From NCBI GenBank assembly GCA_043424535.1, contig JBHWOV010000001.1, forward strand, positions 1 through 6,157: a DNA stretch of 6,157 nucleotides. Reading direction: 5' to 3'. The position numbers and the translations under genes were made by a program. Positions 1 to 5,760 of this stretch are shown in pieces. This DNA is from DSM-111022 sp043424535. GTDB taxonomy: Bacteria > Bacillota > Bacilli > Lactobacillales > Aerococcaceae. Below the pieces are notes generated by a model. It made no database searches. It was not told the DNA's origin and was given only the letters and a program-made list of their open reading frames with translations. Numbering within the stretch: the stretch's first letter is position 1; each line of letters opens with the position of its first letter.

Positions 1-2
1 AT

Positions 3-947
3 AATTGGGCTGATATGTCACCGAATCGTCCATGTCAATTCGAGTGTTTCTTAATCTTTGAAGAAGAAGAAATCTCTCCCGTTGAACTATCGAATGTGAT
101 GAAATCGATCGAATTGACAGAACGGGCGCATTCCTCGGATGATTCTGATCATCGTCAACGTTTAATAACGAAAGCACTTGAATATTGGCCAAATAATTTT
201 GAAGCGATGCGCTATGTAAAAAAAGATAATATGTATGAAAAGATTATCTATATTCAAAATGAATTGAAACGCGTAAGAAAATTAATAGAGAAAGACCCCA
301 CAGCGCGCTATTTTAAATTTTCAGTTTATTCATTTAATGATTTAAATATTTATTTGGCAGAATTATATATGCAGAATTGCTTGTACCCCAAAGCCAAACA
401 AGTTTTGCTGAGTTTGAAGTCAGCTTCTTCAAGAGAAGAAGAACATATTCAGGCATTACTGATGATTTGTGATGTTTTTATCGGCGATTATGACAAAGTG
501 ATTGAGGCATATCATTCAGCCGTCGCTCAACAAACAAATTCATGGTATCTACTACCAACCTTTATTGCGGCAGTATTAGTTCAAAATGAATCATTGAGTT
601 TTGAAATCTTTCAACAATTGATGCATATTTATCCTAAAGAAATGGAGACACTATTTATATCAGGGAATGTATCCAATAAAAGAATCGAAAAAATGATTCA
701 TCAGCATGATGATAATGTTTTTTATGAATCATTGTTATATTTATATCCATTAATTAGTGGTTCAGAAATGATCCAATTTTATTTTGATTCAACCTATTTA
801 TTTTTAAAACAAGACACGAACAGAGATAAGCTGAATGGACCATCCGGTCAGCTAAATCAGGACAATATTATTAATTTCCCAGACGAAGATGCTAAGGGAA
901 AGCGTAAAAGAATAAAAAAGAAGTCGAAATTTCATAAACCCTATTAA
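3..947 (+). CDS. TPR-like helical-repeat protein, 5'-partial
   Basis: The reading frame is open to the left edge (codons for N-W-A-D precede the first ATG at 15). That ATG has no Shine-Dalgarno sequence, so the true start probably lies outside the window and 15 is only the first internal Met. Counting from that Met, the protein is a chain of amphipathic helices. A segment around residues 38-66 (ERAHSSDDSDHRQRL, then ALEYWPNNFEAMRY) looks like a TPR helix pair. Two more helix-turn-helix pairs, near residues 110-135 and 145-170, end in YPKAKQVLLSLK and DYDKVIEAYHSA. The overall pattern recalls the bacterial TPR proteins sometimes annotated as ST7-like, but key signature residues of that group have drifted. 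No signal peptide or membrane segment is visible. The last 25 residues are very basic (KGKRKRIKKKSKFHK), which could suit nucleic-acid or ribosome contact; that is inference. A terminator one base after the stop separates it from the next operon. Function unknown. Confidence 0.7.
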   Translation, partial: NWADMSPNRPCQFECFLIFEEEEISPVELSNVMKSIELTERAHSSDDSDHRQRLITKALEYWPNNFEAMRYVKKDNMYEKIIYIQNELKRVRKLIEKDPTARYFKFSVYSFNDLNIYLAELYMQNCLYPKAKQVLLSLKSASSREEEHIQALLMICDVFIGDYDKVIEAYHSAVAQQTNSWYLLPTFIAAVLVQNESLSFEIFQQLMHIYPKEMETLFISGNVSNKRIEKMIHQHDDNVFYESLLYLYPLISGSEMIQFYFDSTYLFLKQDTNRDKLNGPSGQLNQDNIINFPDEDAKGKRKRIKKKSKFHKPY

Positions 948-977
948 ACAAGTTATCGTTACAGATACTTGTTTTTT
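948..977 (+). terminator. Rho-independent terminator of the TPR-like gene
   Basis: ACAAGTTATC (948-957) pairs with GATACTTGT (964-972) with one bulged base around a 6-base loop, and is followed by a run of T at 972-977. It begins directly after the stop codon, so it closes the upstream transcription unit. Confidence 0.75.
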
Positions 978-996
978 CTATTTAAATGATAGGTAT

Positions 997-1025
997 TTGT
1001 TCATTCTTATAAAACATGATAAAAT
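997..1025 (+). promoter_or_regulatory. Sigma-A-type promoter of the regulator-ylxM-ffh operon
   Basis: A -35 TTGTTC (997-1002) and a -10 TAAAAT (1020-1025) are separated by 17 bases, the ideal spacing. The predicted start near 1032 leaves a short leader before the AGGAGG at 1045. A short dyad, AATGA (985-989) and TCATT (1001-1005), overlaps the -35 and could be an operator, possibly for the regulator encoded just downstream; that is speculative. Confidence 0.6.
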
Positions 1026-1044
1026 GTAGATTATGACTGATGCG

Positions 1045-1050
1045 AGGAGG
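1045..1050 (+). promoter_or_regulatory. Ribosome binding site that sets the GTG start at 1058
   Basis: A perfect AGGAGG lies 7 bases before GTG 1058. The upstream in-frame ATG at 1040 overlaps this site and has no ribosome binding site of its own, so the GTG is the likely start and the protein is 120 rather than 126 residues. Confidence 0.85.
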
Positions 1051-1057
1051 AAATCAG

Positions 1058-1420
1058 GTGTCACAAAGTCAAGAAGATTATATAAAATTTATTTATGAAA
1101 ACAATGATGGTGATTTTGTGGATAACAAACGGATTTCACAAGGCCTTAATTTAGCTCCACCATCAGTGAGTGAGATGATGCACCGTCTACAAACACAGGA
1201 TTTAGTAGATTATGTACCTTATCGTGGCGTTAAATTGACAGCGAAAGGGACAAAATTAGCGGAAGAATTAATCCGTAAGCATTTGATTTGGGAATATTTT
1301 TTATCACAAAAGTTAAAATATACCGATGAAGAAGTGCATGTATTAGCGGAAGTACTTGAGCATGTGACGCCGATAGATTTAGCGAATCGACTAGCGGATT
1401 ATATCGATTTTCCAGAATAG
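1058..1420 (+). CDS. Short DtxR/MntR-family metal-dependent transcriptional regulator
   Basis: Predicted cytoplasmic DNA-binding repressor of the DtxR/MntR family, which senses Mn2+ or Fe2+ and controls metal uptake. Residues 1-64 form the winged helix: QEDYIKFIY opens helix 1, APPSVSEMMHRL (33-44) is the recognition helix, and YRGVKLTAKG (55-64) the wing. Residues 70-120 (RKHLIWEYFL, then AEVLEH) are the metal-binding/dimerisation helices and resemble streptococcal SloR/ScaR. Candidate ligands kept are Asp7, His75, Glu79, Glu98, Glu101 and His102; the position of Bacillus subtilis MntR Glu11 is Lys10, as I recall it being in SloR-type proteins. The protein stops at DFPE, exactly before the Cys-Pro-His-Gly segment of longer members, so it lacks that ligand and the SH3-like domain. 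B. subtilis MntR has 142 residues and SloR/ScaR about 215. The stop is followed 8 bases later by ylxM, leaving no room for a decayed remainder. First gene of an operon with ylxM and ffh. Family assignment is firm; metal and targets are not known. Confidence 0.88.
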   Translation: MSQSQEDYIKFIYENNDGDFVDNKRISQGLNLAPPSVSEMMHRLQTQDLVDYVPYRGVKLTAKGTKLAEELIRKHLIWEYFLSQKLKYTDEEVHVLAEVLEHVTPIDLANRLADYIDFPE

Positions 1421-1428
1421 AGGTAATC

Positions 1429-1746
1429 ATGTCACTTGAAAAAACATTACTAATGAATGAACTCTTTGATTGTTATCAAGATTTACTGACGACGAAACAA
1501 CAAGAAATGTTGGCATTGTATTATGAAGAGGATTTTACATTGGCTGAAATTGCTGAACATTATGATATCAGCCGGCAAGGAGTCCATGATACGATTCGCC
1601 GCGGTGAAGAAGCATTAGAATATTATGAATCAATTATTCAATTGAATACAAATAGAAAATTAAAATATCAATATCTTAATGATTTAAAAGAAACGCAATT
1701 AAGCACTGAACAGCTAAAAATCGTTCAAAAATTGGAAGAATTATAG
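1429..1746 (+). CDS. ylxM: YlxM, SRP-associated helix-turn-helix protein (UPF0122)
   Basis: Small helical protein of the YlxM family (105 residues; about 110 in Bacillus subtilis). The N-terminal half resembles sigma-70 region 4. MNELFDCYQDLLTTKQ (9-24) leads into YYEEDFTLAEIAEHYDISRQ (31-50), the helix-turn-helix, followed by GVHDTIRRGEEALEYYE. The C-terminal third is a charged helix. The family is almost always encoded immediately before ffh, and streptococcal members are reported to bind SRP components and modulate the GTPase; the precise role is less settled than for Ffh. The start at ATG 1429 is preceded by AGAGG, which overlaps the previous gene's stop codon, giving an 8-base gap and probable translational coupling. 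The ffh start lies 10 bases after its stop. Confidence 0.95.
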   Translation: MSLEKTLLMNELFDCYQDLLTTKQQEMLALYYEEDFTLAEIAEHYDISRQGVHDTIRRGEEALEYYESIIQLNTNRKLKYQYLNDLKETQLSTEQLKIVQKLEEL

Positions 1747-1756
1747 GGGTGTATTT

Positions 1757-3229
1757 ATGGCATTTGAAGGACTATCAGAACGCCTCCAAGGCGCAATAAG
1801 TAATGCAAGTAAGGGCGGTAAGATTACAGAAGCCGACTTACGTCAAATGATGCGTGAAATTCGTTTAGCTTTATTAGAAGCGGACGTCAATTTCCAAGTC
1901 GTTAAAAAATTTGTTAAACGAGTTAATGAAAGAGCCCTAGGCTCAGACGTATTAGAATCACTATCTCCAGCCCAACAAGTTGTAAAAATTGTTGATGAAG
2001 AATTAACTGAATTGATGGGTGGCGAACAAGTTGACTTAAATATTAGTCAACAACCACCGACAATCATCATGATGGTTGGTTTACAAGGGGCAGGTAAGAC
2101 AACGACGGTTGGTAAATTAGCCAATTATGTAACGAAAGAATTAGGGAAAAAACGCCCATTACTCGTTGCTGGCGACATTTATCGTCCAGCTGCCATTGAT
2201 CAATTAAAAACGATTGGTAAACAATTAAATTTTGATGTCTATGAAGAAGGCACTGGTAAAAGCCCGGTTGATATTTCAAAACGCGCCTTAGAACAAGCAC
2301 GTATTAATGGCAATGAAGTAGTCATTATTGATACGGCGGGGCGTTTACATGTCAACGAAGAGTTAATGTCTGAATTACGTCAAATTAAAGCGGCTGTTAA
2401 TCCTCATGAAATTCTTCTGACAGTGGATGCGATGACTGGTCAAGATGCGGTCAATGTTGCTGAAGCATTCAATGAATCACTCGATGTAACAGGGGTTGTC
2501 ATTACCAAATTAGATGGTGACACGCGTGGGGGTGCCGCACTGTCTATTCGTTCGGTCATCGATACACCGATTAAATTTACCGGGCAAGGTGAGAAGTTAG
2601 ACGCCTTAGAAGTCTTCTATCCTGACCGGATGTCTAGTCGTATCCTCGGCATGGGCGATATGATGACATTAATCGAAAAGGCCCAACGAGAATTTGACGA
2701 AAAAGAAGCCGAAGAAATGGCAGCTAAAATTAAAGATGCCAGCTTCGATTTCAATGACTTTATTAGTCAAATGGATCAAGTCAATAAGATGGGATCGATC
2801 AAAGACATCTTAAAATTAGTTCCTGGCATGAATAAAATTCCAGGATTGGATGAATTGGAAGTTGACGAAAAAGATATGAATCGCGTCCGTGCGATCGTAT
2901 CCTCAATGACACCTTATGAACGAGAAAATCCCGATGTCATCTCACAAAGTCGTCGTCGTCGGATTGCGGGAGGATCTGGGACAGATTTACAGATGGTGAA
3001 TCAATTAATCAAACAATTCAACCAAACGAGAGAAATGATGAGTCAAATGTCCAATGGTCGCATGGGCAATATGAATAAAATGATGAACAAAATGCAACAA
3101 ATGCAAGGAGGCATGCCAGGAATGCCTGGTGGGCAAGGCATGAAGAAAATGAAGTCCCCTGAACAAATGAAAAAAGAACAACAAGACAAAGAATTACGTC
3201 GACGTCTCAAAAAAATGCGTCGCCGCTAA
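1757..3229 (+). CDS. ffh: Signal recognition particle protein Ffh (SRP54 GTPase)
   Basis: GTPase subunit of the bacterial signal recognition particle. It binds SRP RNA and hydrophobic signal sequences of nascent chains and docks with the receptor FtsY to deliver ribosomes to SecYEG. The order is an N domain (about 1-88, with ALLEADVNFQVVK), a G domain (about 100-295) and an M domain (about 300-430). The G domain shows the P-loop GLQGAGKTTT (108-117), insertion box GDIYRPAA (139-146), DTAGR (192-196), TKLD (250-253) and GDTRGGAALS (254-263). The M domain has the flexible finger loop around 345-372 and the RNA-binding helix-turn-helix SRRRRIAGGSGT (398-409). Residues 430-490 are a Met/Gly/Lys/Arg-rich tail, which makes the protein longer than in Bacillus subtilis (446) but not unusual for Lactobacillales as I recall. 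The start ATG 1757 follows AGGGGTG by 5 bases. Last gene of its operon, closed by the terminator at 3247. Confidence 0.99.
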   Translation: MAFEGLSERLQGAISNASKGGKITEADLRQMMREIRLALLEADVNFQVVKKFVKRVNERALGSDVLESLSPAQQVVKIVDEELTELMGGEQVDLNISQQPPTIIMMVGLQGAGKTTTVGKLANYVTKELGKKRPLLVAGDIYRPAAIDQLKTIGKQLNFDVYEEGTGKSPVDISKRALEQARINGNEVVIIDTAGRLHVNEELMSELRQIKAAVNPHEILLTVDAMTGQDAVNVAEAFNESLDVTGVVITKLDGDTRGGAALSIRSVIDTPIKFTGQGEKLDALEVFYPDRMSSRILGMGDMMTLIEKAQREFDEKEAEEMAAKIKDASFDFNDFISQMDQVNKMGSIKDILKLVPGMNKIPGLDELEVDEKDMNRVRAIVSSMTPYERENPDVISQSRRRRIAGGSGTDLQMVNQLIKQFNQTREMMSQMSNGRMGNMNKMMNKMQQMQGGMPGMPGGQGMKKMKSPEQMKKEQQDKELRRRLKKMRRR

Positions 3230-3246
3230 GCATTGTCTGATAAGAG

Positions 3247-3280
3247 ATCCACAGTTTATAGTATTAGACTGTGGATTTTT
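3247..3280 (+). terminator. Rho-independent terminator after ffh
   Basis: ATCCACAGT (3247-3255) pairs perfectly with ACTGTGGAT (3268-3276). The stem can extend three more pairs inward (one G-T) to leave a 6-base loop. TTTTT at 3276-3280 follows. It lies 17 bases after the ffh stop codon. Confidence 0.93.
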
Positions 3281-3309
3281 AATAGAATCATTAAAAAACA
3301 ATTAAAAAT

Positions 3310-3341
3310 AACTTTGTAAAGGTTTTTCCCTTTACAAAGTT
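3310..3341 (+). repeat. Perfect 13-bp palindrome overlapping the rpsP promoter
   Basis: AACTTTGTAAAGG (3310-3322) and CCTTTACAAAGTT (3329-3341) are exact inverted repeats separated by TTTTTC. The right arm contains the -35 hexamer TTTACA of the rpsP promoter. It may be a back-up hairpin for ffh transcripts, although only a short T run (TTTT, then G) follows. It may be a bidirectional terminator, since on the minus strand T-rich stretches follow the stem. It may also be a protein-binding operator. The sequence does not decide between these. Confidence 0.65.
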
Positions 3342-3359
3342 TTGAACACATGATAATAT
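3331..3359 (+). promoter_or_regulatory. rpsP promoter with extended -10
   Basis: -35 TTTACA (3331-3336) and -10 TAATAT (3354-3359) are 17 bases apart. TG at 3351-3352 gives the extended -10 arrangement (TGn before the hexamer). An alternative -10, GATAAT at 3352-3357, would have a 15-base spacer. The start would fall near 3366, about 30 bases before the rpsP ATG. The rplS promoter uses the same CTTTACAAA around its -35. Confidence 0.65.
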
Positions 3360-3394
3360 AGCAACAGTCAAAAAATTATGGAGGTGACTTATTA

Positions 3395-3667
3395 ATGGCA
3401 GTTAAATTACGCATGAAACGTATGGGTTCAAAACGTAATCCATTTTACCGTATTGTTGCGGCAGACTCACGTGCAGCACGTGATGGACGTATTATCGAAC
3501 AAATCGGAACATATAATCCAGTTTCTGAACCAAAACAACTTGAAATCGATGAAGAGTTAGCACTTAAATGGTTATCAAATGGTGCACAACCATCAGATAC
3601 TGTACGTAACTTATTATCTTCAAAAGGTATTATGCAAAAACATCACGAAGCGAAACATACAAAATAA
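3395..3667 (+). CDS. rpsP: 30S ribosomal protein S16 (bS16)
   Basis: Small-subunit ribosomal protein that binds 16S rRNA early in assembly and stabilises the body of the 30S subunit. The whole 90-residue protein matches the family in length. The N-terminal signature VKLRMKRMGSKRNPFYRIV (3-21) is followed by ADSRAARDGRIIEQIGTYNP (23-42), and then by KWLSNGAQPSDTVRNLLS (58-75), which packs as the C-terminal helix; the tail is short and basic. A full GGAGGTGA sits 7 bases before the ATG, as expected of a highly expressed gene. It is first in a two-gene unit with khpA, 35 bases upstream of that gene's start. Confidence 0.99.
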   Translation: MAVKLRMKRMGSKRNPFYRIVAADSRAARDGRIIEQIGTYNPVSEPKQLEIDEELALKWLSNGAQPSDTVRNLLSSKGIMQKHHEAKHTK

Positions 3668-3702
3668 TTTTGTTTCAAAGGATTATAAATGAGGTCAGAT
3701 AA

Positions 3703-3954
3703 ATGCCTAATATTGAAACGCTATTGACAACAATTATTCAACCATTGATTCAGTTCCCAGATCAACTGGAAATTAAAGTCGAAGAGACGGATGATTTTAT
3801 TGAATATCACATCCATTTAAATCCAGAAGATATTGGTCGAGTCATTGGACGTAAAGGTCGAGTGATTCGCTCGATTCGAACAATTATTTATAGTATTCGT
3901 AACGCAAGTGACAAGCGAACTAAAATTATCGTCAATGATGATAACGAAGAATAA
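3703..3954 (+). CDS. khpA: KhpA, single KH-domain RNA-binding protein
   Basis: Small RNA-binding protein of the KhpA (YlqC) family, 83 residues, typical length. It consists of little more than one KH domain. A helical N-terminus (TLLTTIIQPLIQFPDQLEIK) is followed by a strand (DFIEYHIHLNPED) and the helix-loop-helix IGRVIGRKGRVIRSIRT, whose GRKG (49-52) is the GxxG nucleic-acid grip. In streptococci and other Firmicutes the protein pairs with KhpB (EloR/Jag), binds many RNAs and affects cell elongation and division. That role is known from the family and not shown here. The position directly after rpsP is the conserved one. The start ATG follows TGAGGT by 7 bases. A hairpin terminator begins 4 bases after its stop. 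Confidence 0.95.
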   Translation: MPNIETLLTTIIQPLIQFPDQLEIKVEETDDFIEYHIHLNPEDIGRVIGRKGRVIRSIRTIIYSIRNASDKRTKIIVNDDNEE

Positions 3955-3957
3955 TGT

Positions 3958-4004
3958 AAGGGGACGATTCAGCCTAATGATAGGACTGAATATGTTCCTT
4001 TTTT
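3958..4004 (+). terminator. Rho-independent terminator between khpA and rimM
   Basis: An interrupted hairpin is visible. AAGGGGAC (3958-3965) pairs with GTTCCTT (3994-4000), with two G-T pairs and a bulge. Inside it ATTCAG (3967-3972) pairs with CTGAAT (3986-3991), topped by CCT/AGG (3973-3975/3982-3984). T at 3999-4004 completes the signal. Because no strong promoter follows before rimM, it may act as a partial attenuator inside a longer operon rather than a hard stop. Confidence 0.75.
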
Positions 4005-4037
4005 ATTTTCATTATAAAAAGGGGAGTAAGGTGCATA

Positions 4038-4562
4038 ATGTATATACGTATCGCTAGAATTGTGAATACTTTTGGGATTCAAGGAGAAATTAAAGTCATC
4101 GCGGAAACAGATTTTCCTGAAGAACGCTTTGAACGTGGCACGGAATTATTCATTATTCGCAATGGAAATGAAGAAGCACGCGTGACTGTTAAACATGCCA
4201 GACAACAAAAAGGCACATATATCATCAGCCTAGAAGAATTTAATAATATTAATCAAGTAGAACCCTTCAAAGGCGCATGGCTCGCTATTTTAGCAGAAGA
4301 TCAAGAAACTTTGCCAACAGATGAATATTATCATCACCAAATTATTGGTTTAGAAGTTCATACCACCGAAGGGAAATATTTAGGTAAAATTAAAGAAATA
4401 TTACCATTGGGGCCTAATGATGTTTGGGTTGTTCAACGCCATGAACCAAAGATGAAGGATGCACTCATCCCTTATATCGACGATATTGTCAAAGAAGTAA
4501 ATTTAGATAATCAAACTGTATTGATCGAATTAATGGAAGGATTGATTGATGATGCAGATTGA
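4038..4562 (+). CDS. rimM: Ribosome maturation factor RimM
   Basis: Assembly factor that binds S19 and helps fold the head of the 30S subunit, including helices near 16S h31/h33. The 174 residues match the family. The N-terminal RimM beta-barrel carries RIARIVNTFGIQGEIKV (4-20), equivalent to the usual G-x-I-x-K-x-H-G-I-x-G-E signature but with Asn-Thr-Phe in place of Lys-Pro-His. The C-terminal PRC-barrel domain (about 97-172) carries YYHHQIIGLEV, GKYLGKIKEILPLGPNDVWV and ALIPYIDDIVKEVN. The start ATG 4038 follows AAGGTG by 4 bases, with a second GGGGAG a little further upstream. It overlaps trmD at its 3' end, a near-universal pairing. Confidence 0.98.
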   Translation: MYIRIARIVNTFGIQGEIKVIAETDFPEERFERGTELFIIRNGNEEARVTVKHARQQKGTYIISLEEFNNINQVEPFKGAWLAILAEDQETLPTDEYYHHQIIGLEVHTTEGKYLGKIKEILPLGPNDVWVVQRHEPKMKDALIPYIDDIVKEVNLDNQTVLIELMEGLIDDAD

Positions 4563-5265
4563 TGTATTAACTTTATTTCCGGAAATGTTTGCGCCTCTTG
4601 AATATTCAATCATGAAAAATGCCCAAGATCAGGGCCATTTAAAATTTGCGACGCATAATTTTAGAGAATATGCCGTCAATAAGCATGGACATGTCGATGA
4701 CTATCCTTATGGTGGCGGGGCAGGGATGTTATTGCGGGTGGAGCCCATTGTCGAACAATTGGAAGCCATCCAGAAATCAGCCAATGTGCGTACTATTTTA
4801 GTCGATCCAACCGGCGTTTCTTTTACCCAAGAAATGGCTACGGAATGGTCTCATGAAGACCAGTTGATATTTATTTGTGGTCATTATGAAGGATTTGATC
4901 AACGCATTCGAGAATTCGTGACTGATGAAGTATCGGTTGGTGATTATGTGCTGACGAATGGTGAATTACCGGCGATGGTGATGATTGATGCGACGGTGCG
5001 ACTCATTCCTGAAGTTGTAGGCAATGATGCGTCGATTGTCCAAGAATCTTATTCTGAATCCTTACTGGAATATCCTCAATATACGCGACCGCGCGAATTT
5101 CGAGGGCTCGAAGTGCCTGATGTATTATTGAGTGGTAATCATGCTAAAATTGAAGCATGGCGCAGAGAACAATCTTTATTAAATACCTTACGCAGACGAC
5201 CAGATTTACTTGAAACAGCTGAACTGACTGAGGCTGAAAAAGAATGGTTAAGCGAACAAAATTAA
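4549..5265 (+). CDS. trmD: tRNA (guanine-37-N1)-methyltransferase TrmD
   Basis: SPOUT-class enzyme that uses S-adenosylmethionine to make m1G37 next to the anticodon, preventing +1 frameshifts; it acts as a dimer. Numbered from the ATG at 4549 (238 residues), the opening MMQIDVLTLFPEMF is the family N-terminus. YPYGGGAGML (52-61), FICGHYEGFDQR (108-119) and VGDYVLTNGELPAM (130-143) build the trefoil knot and cofactor pocket. Arg151 matches Escherichia coli Arg154. YPQYTRP and LLSGNHAKIEAWR lie in the C-terminal tRNA-binding half. The residue aligned with the catalytic Asp169 of E. coli is Glu166 (QESYS where other TrmDs have DS), which is unusual. GGAAGG (4535-4540) lies 8 bases before ATG 4549; ATG 4552 and TTG 4546 are alternative starts. 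The start lies inside rimM (14-base overlap), so translation is probably coupled. Confidence 0.97.
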   Translation: MMQIDVLTLFPEMFAPLEYSIMKNAQDQGHLKFATHNFREYAVNKHGHVDDYPYGGGAGMLLRVEPIVEQLEAIQKSANVRTILVDPTGVSFTQEMATEWSHEDQLIFICGHYEGFDQRIREFVTDEVSVGDYVLTNGELPAMVMIDATVRLIPEVVGNDASIVQESYSESLLEYPQYTRPREFRGLEVPDVLLSGNHAKIEAWRREQSLLNTLRRRPDLLETAELTEAEKEWLSEQN

Positions 5266-5283
5266 TTTTTTTGCGATAAAGAC

Positions 5284-5311
5284 TTTACAAATTTAGAAGT
5301 TAAAGTATAAT
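5284..5311 (+). promoter_or_regulatory. rplS promoter
   Basis: -35 TTTACA (5284-5289) and a consensus -10 TATAAT (5306-5311) have a 16-base spacer. The start is predicted near 5318, exactly at the first hairpin of the leader. No terminator hairpin lies between trmD and this promoter, so rplS may also receive read-through transcripts. Confidence 0.85.
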
Positions 5312-5318
5312 AGATAAG

Positions 5319-5397
5319 TGGTCGAGAGACCAAAGATTACGATATTCCGCTGGCTACTGAGTTAGTTAAGAGTATTAGTGAAAAAGGAGAGTTATTA
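5319..5397 (+). promoter_or_regulatory. Structured 5' leader of rplS, probable L19 autoregulatory leader
   Basis: About 80 bases of untranslated leader fold well. TGGTC (5319-5323) and GACCA (5328-5332) close a GAGA tetraloop of the GNRA type. Next, TTACGATATTC (5337-5347) pairs with GAGTATTAGTGA (5370-5381) with one bulge and a few G-U pairs. Inside it CTGGCT (5350-5355) pairs with AGTTAG (5360-5365) around ACTG. The 3' strand of the long stem ends just before the GGAGAG ribosome binding site, so stabilising the stem would limit ribosome access. An L19 leader family of this position is known in Firmicutes (Rfam L19_leader, from memory). The ATTCCGCTGG stretch fits my recollection of it. Expected action: excess L19 binds the leader and lowers its own translation. 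Confidence 0.7.
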
Positions 5398-5751
5398 ATG
5401 AGTATTAATCCATTAATTGAAAAAGTTACTAATAGTCAACTACGTGATGACATTCCAGAATTCCGTCCTGGGGATACTGTTCGTGTTCATGCTTTGATCG
5501 TTGAAGGGGAACGTGAGCGTGTTCAATTATTCGAAGGTTTAGTTATCAAGCGTCGTGGACAAGGAATCAGTGAAACATACACTGTCCGTAAAATGTCTAG
5601 TGGTGTTGGTGTAGAGCGTACTTTCCCAGTACATTCACCACGTGTAGCTAAATTAGAAGTTATCCGTAAAGGTAAAGTACGTCGTGCGAAACTTTACTAT
5701 ATTCGCAATCTTTCAGGGAAAGCAGCACGTATCAAAGAACGCGGATTTTAA
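5398..5751 (+). CDS. rplS: 50S ribosomal protein L19 (bL19)
   Basis: Large-subunit ribosomal protein at the 30S-50S interface, near bridge B8 and protein L14. The 117 residues are the full family length. MSINPLIEKVTNSQLRDDIP opens the protein; FRPGDTVRVH (22-31) and RVQLFEGLVIKRRGQG (41-56) form the SH3-like barrel. SSGVGVERTFPVHSP (67-81) is the family signature, and KGKVRRAKLYYIRNLSGKAARIKERGF ends it in a basic tail. The start ATG 5398 follows GGAGAG by 6 bases. Transcribed alone from its own promoter and closed by its own terminator; trmD next to it upstream is the conserved neighbour. Confidence 0.99.
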   Translation: MSINPLIEKVTNSQLRDDIPEFRPGDTVRVHALIVEGERERVQLFEGLVIKRRGQGISETYTVRKMSSGVGVERTFPVHSPRVAKLEVIRKGKVRRAKLYYIRNLSGKAARIKERGF

Positions 5752-5760
5752 TCAGCAGTC

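Noticed and set aside
1230..1430. Minus-strand open frame opposite the DtxR-like gene
   Set aside because: Fully antisense to a well-supported gene, no ribosome binding site and no recognisable motif.
2067..2300. Minus-strand open frame inside ffh
   Set aside because: Antisense to the conserved GTPase domain of Ffh; no family resemblance or translation signals.
3050..3227. Met/Gly-rich repetitive tail of Ffh as an inserted or foreign segment
   Set aside because: Met-rich C-terminal tails following the M domain are common in Ffh proteins; it is in frame and ends normally.
5263..5283. T-rich run after trmD as a terminator
   Set aside because: No stem of useful length precedes the T run, so termination is not supported.
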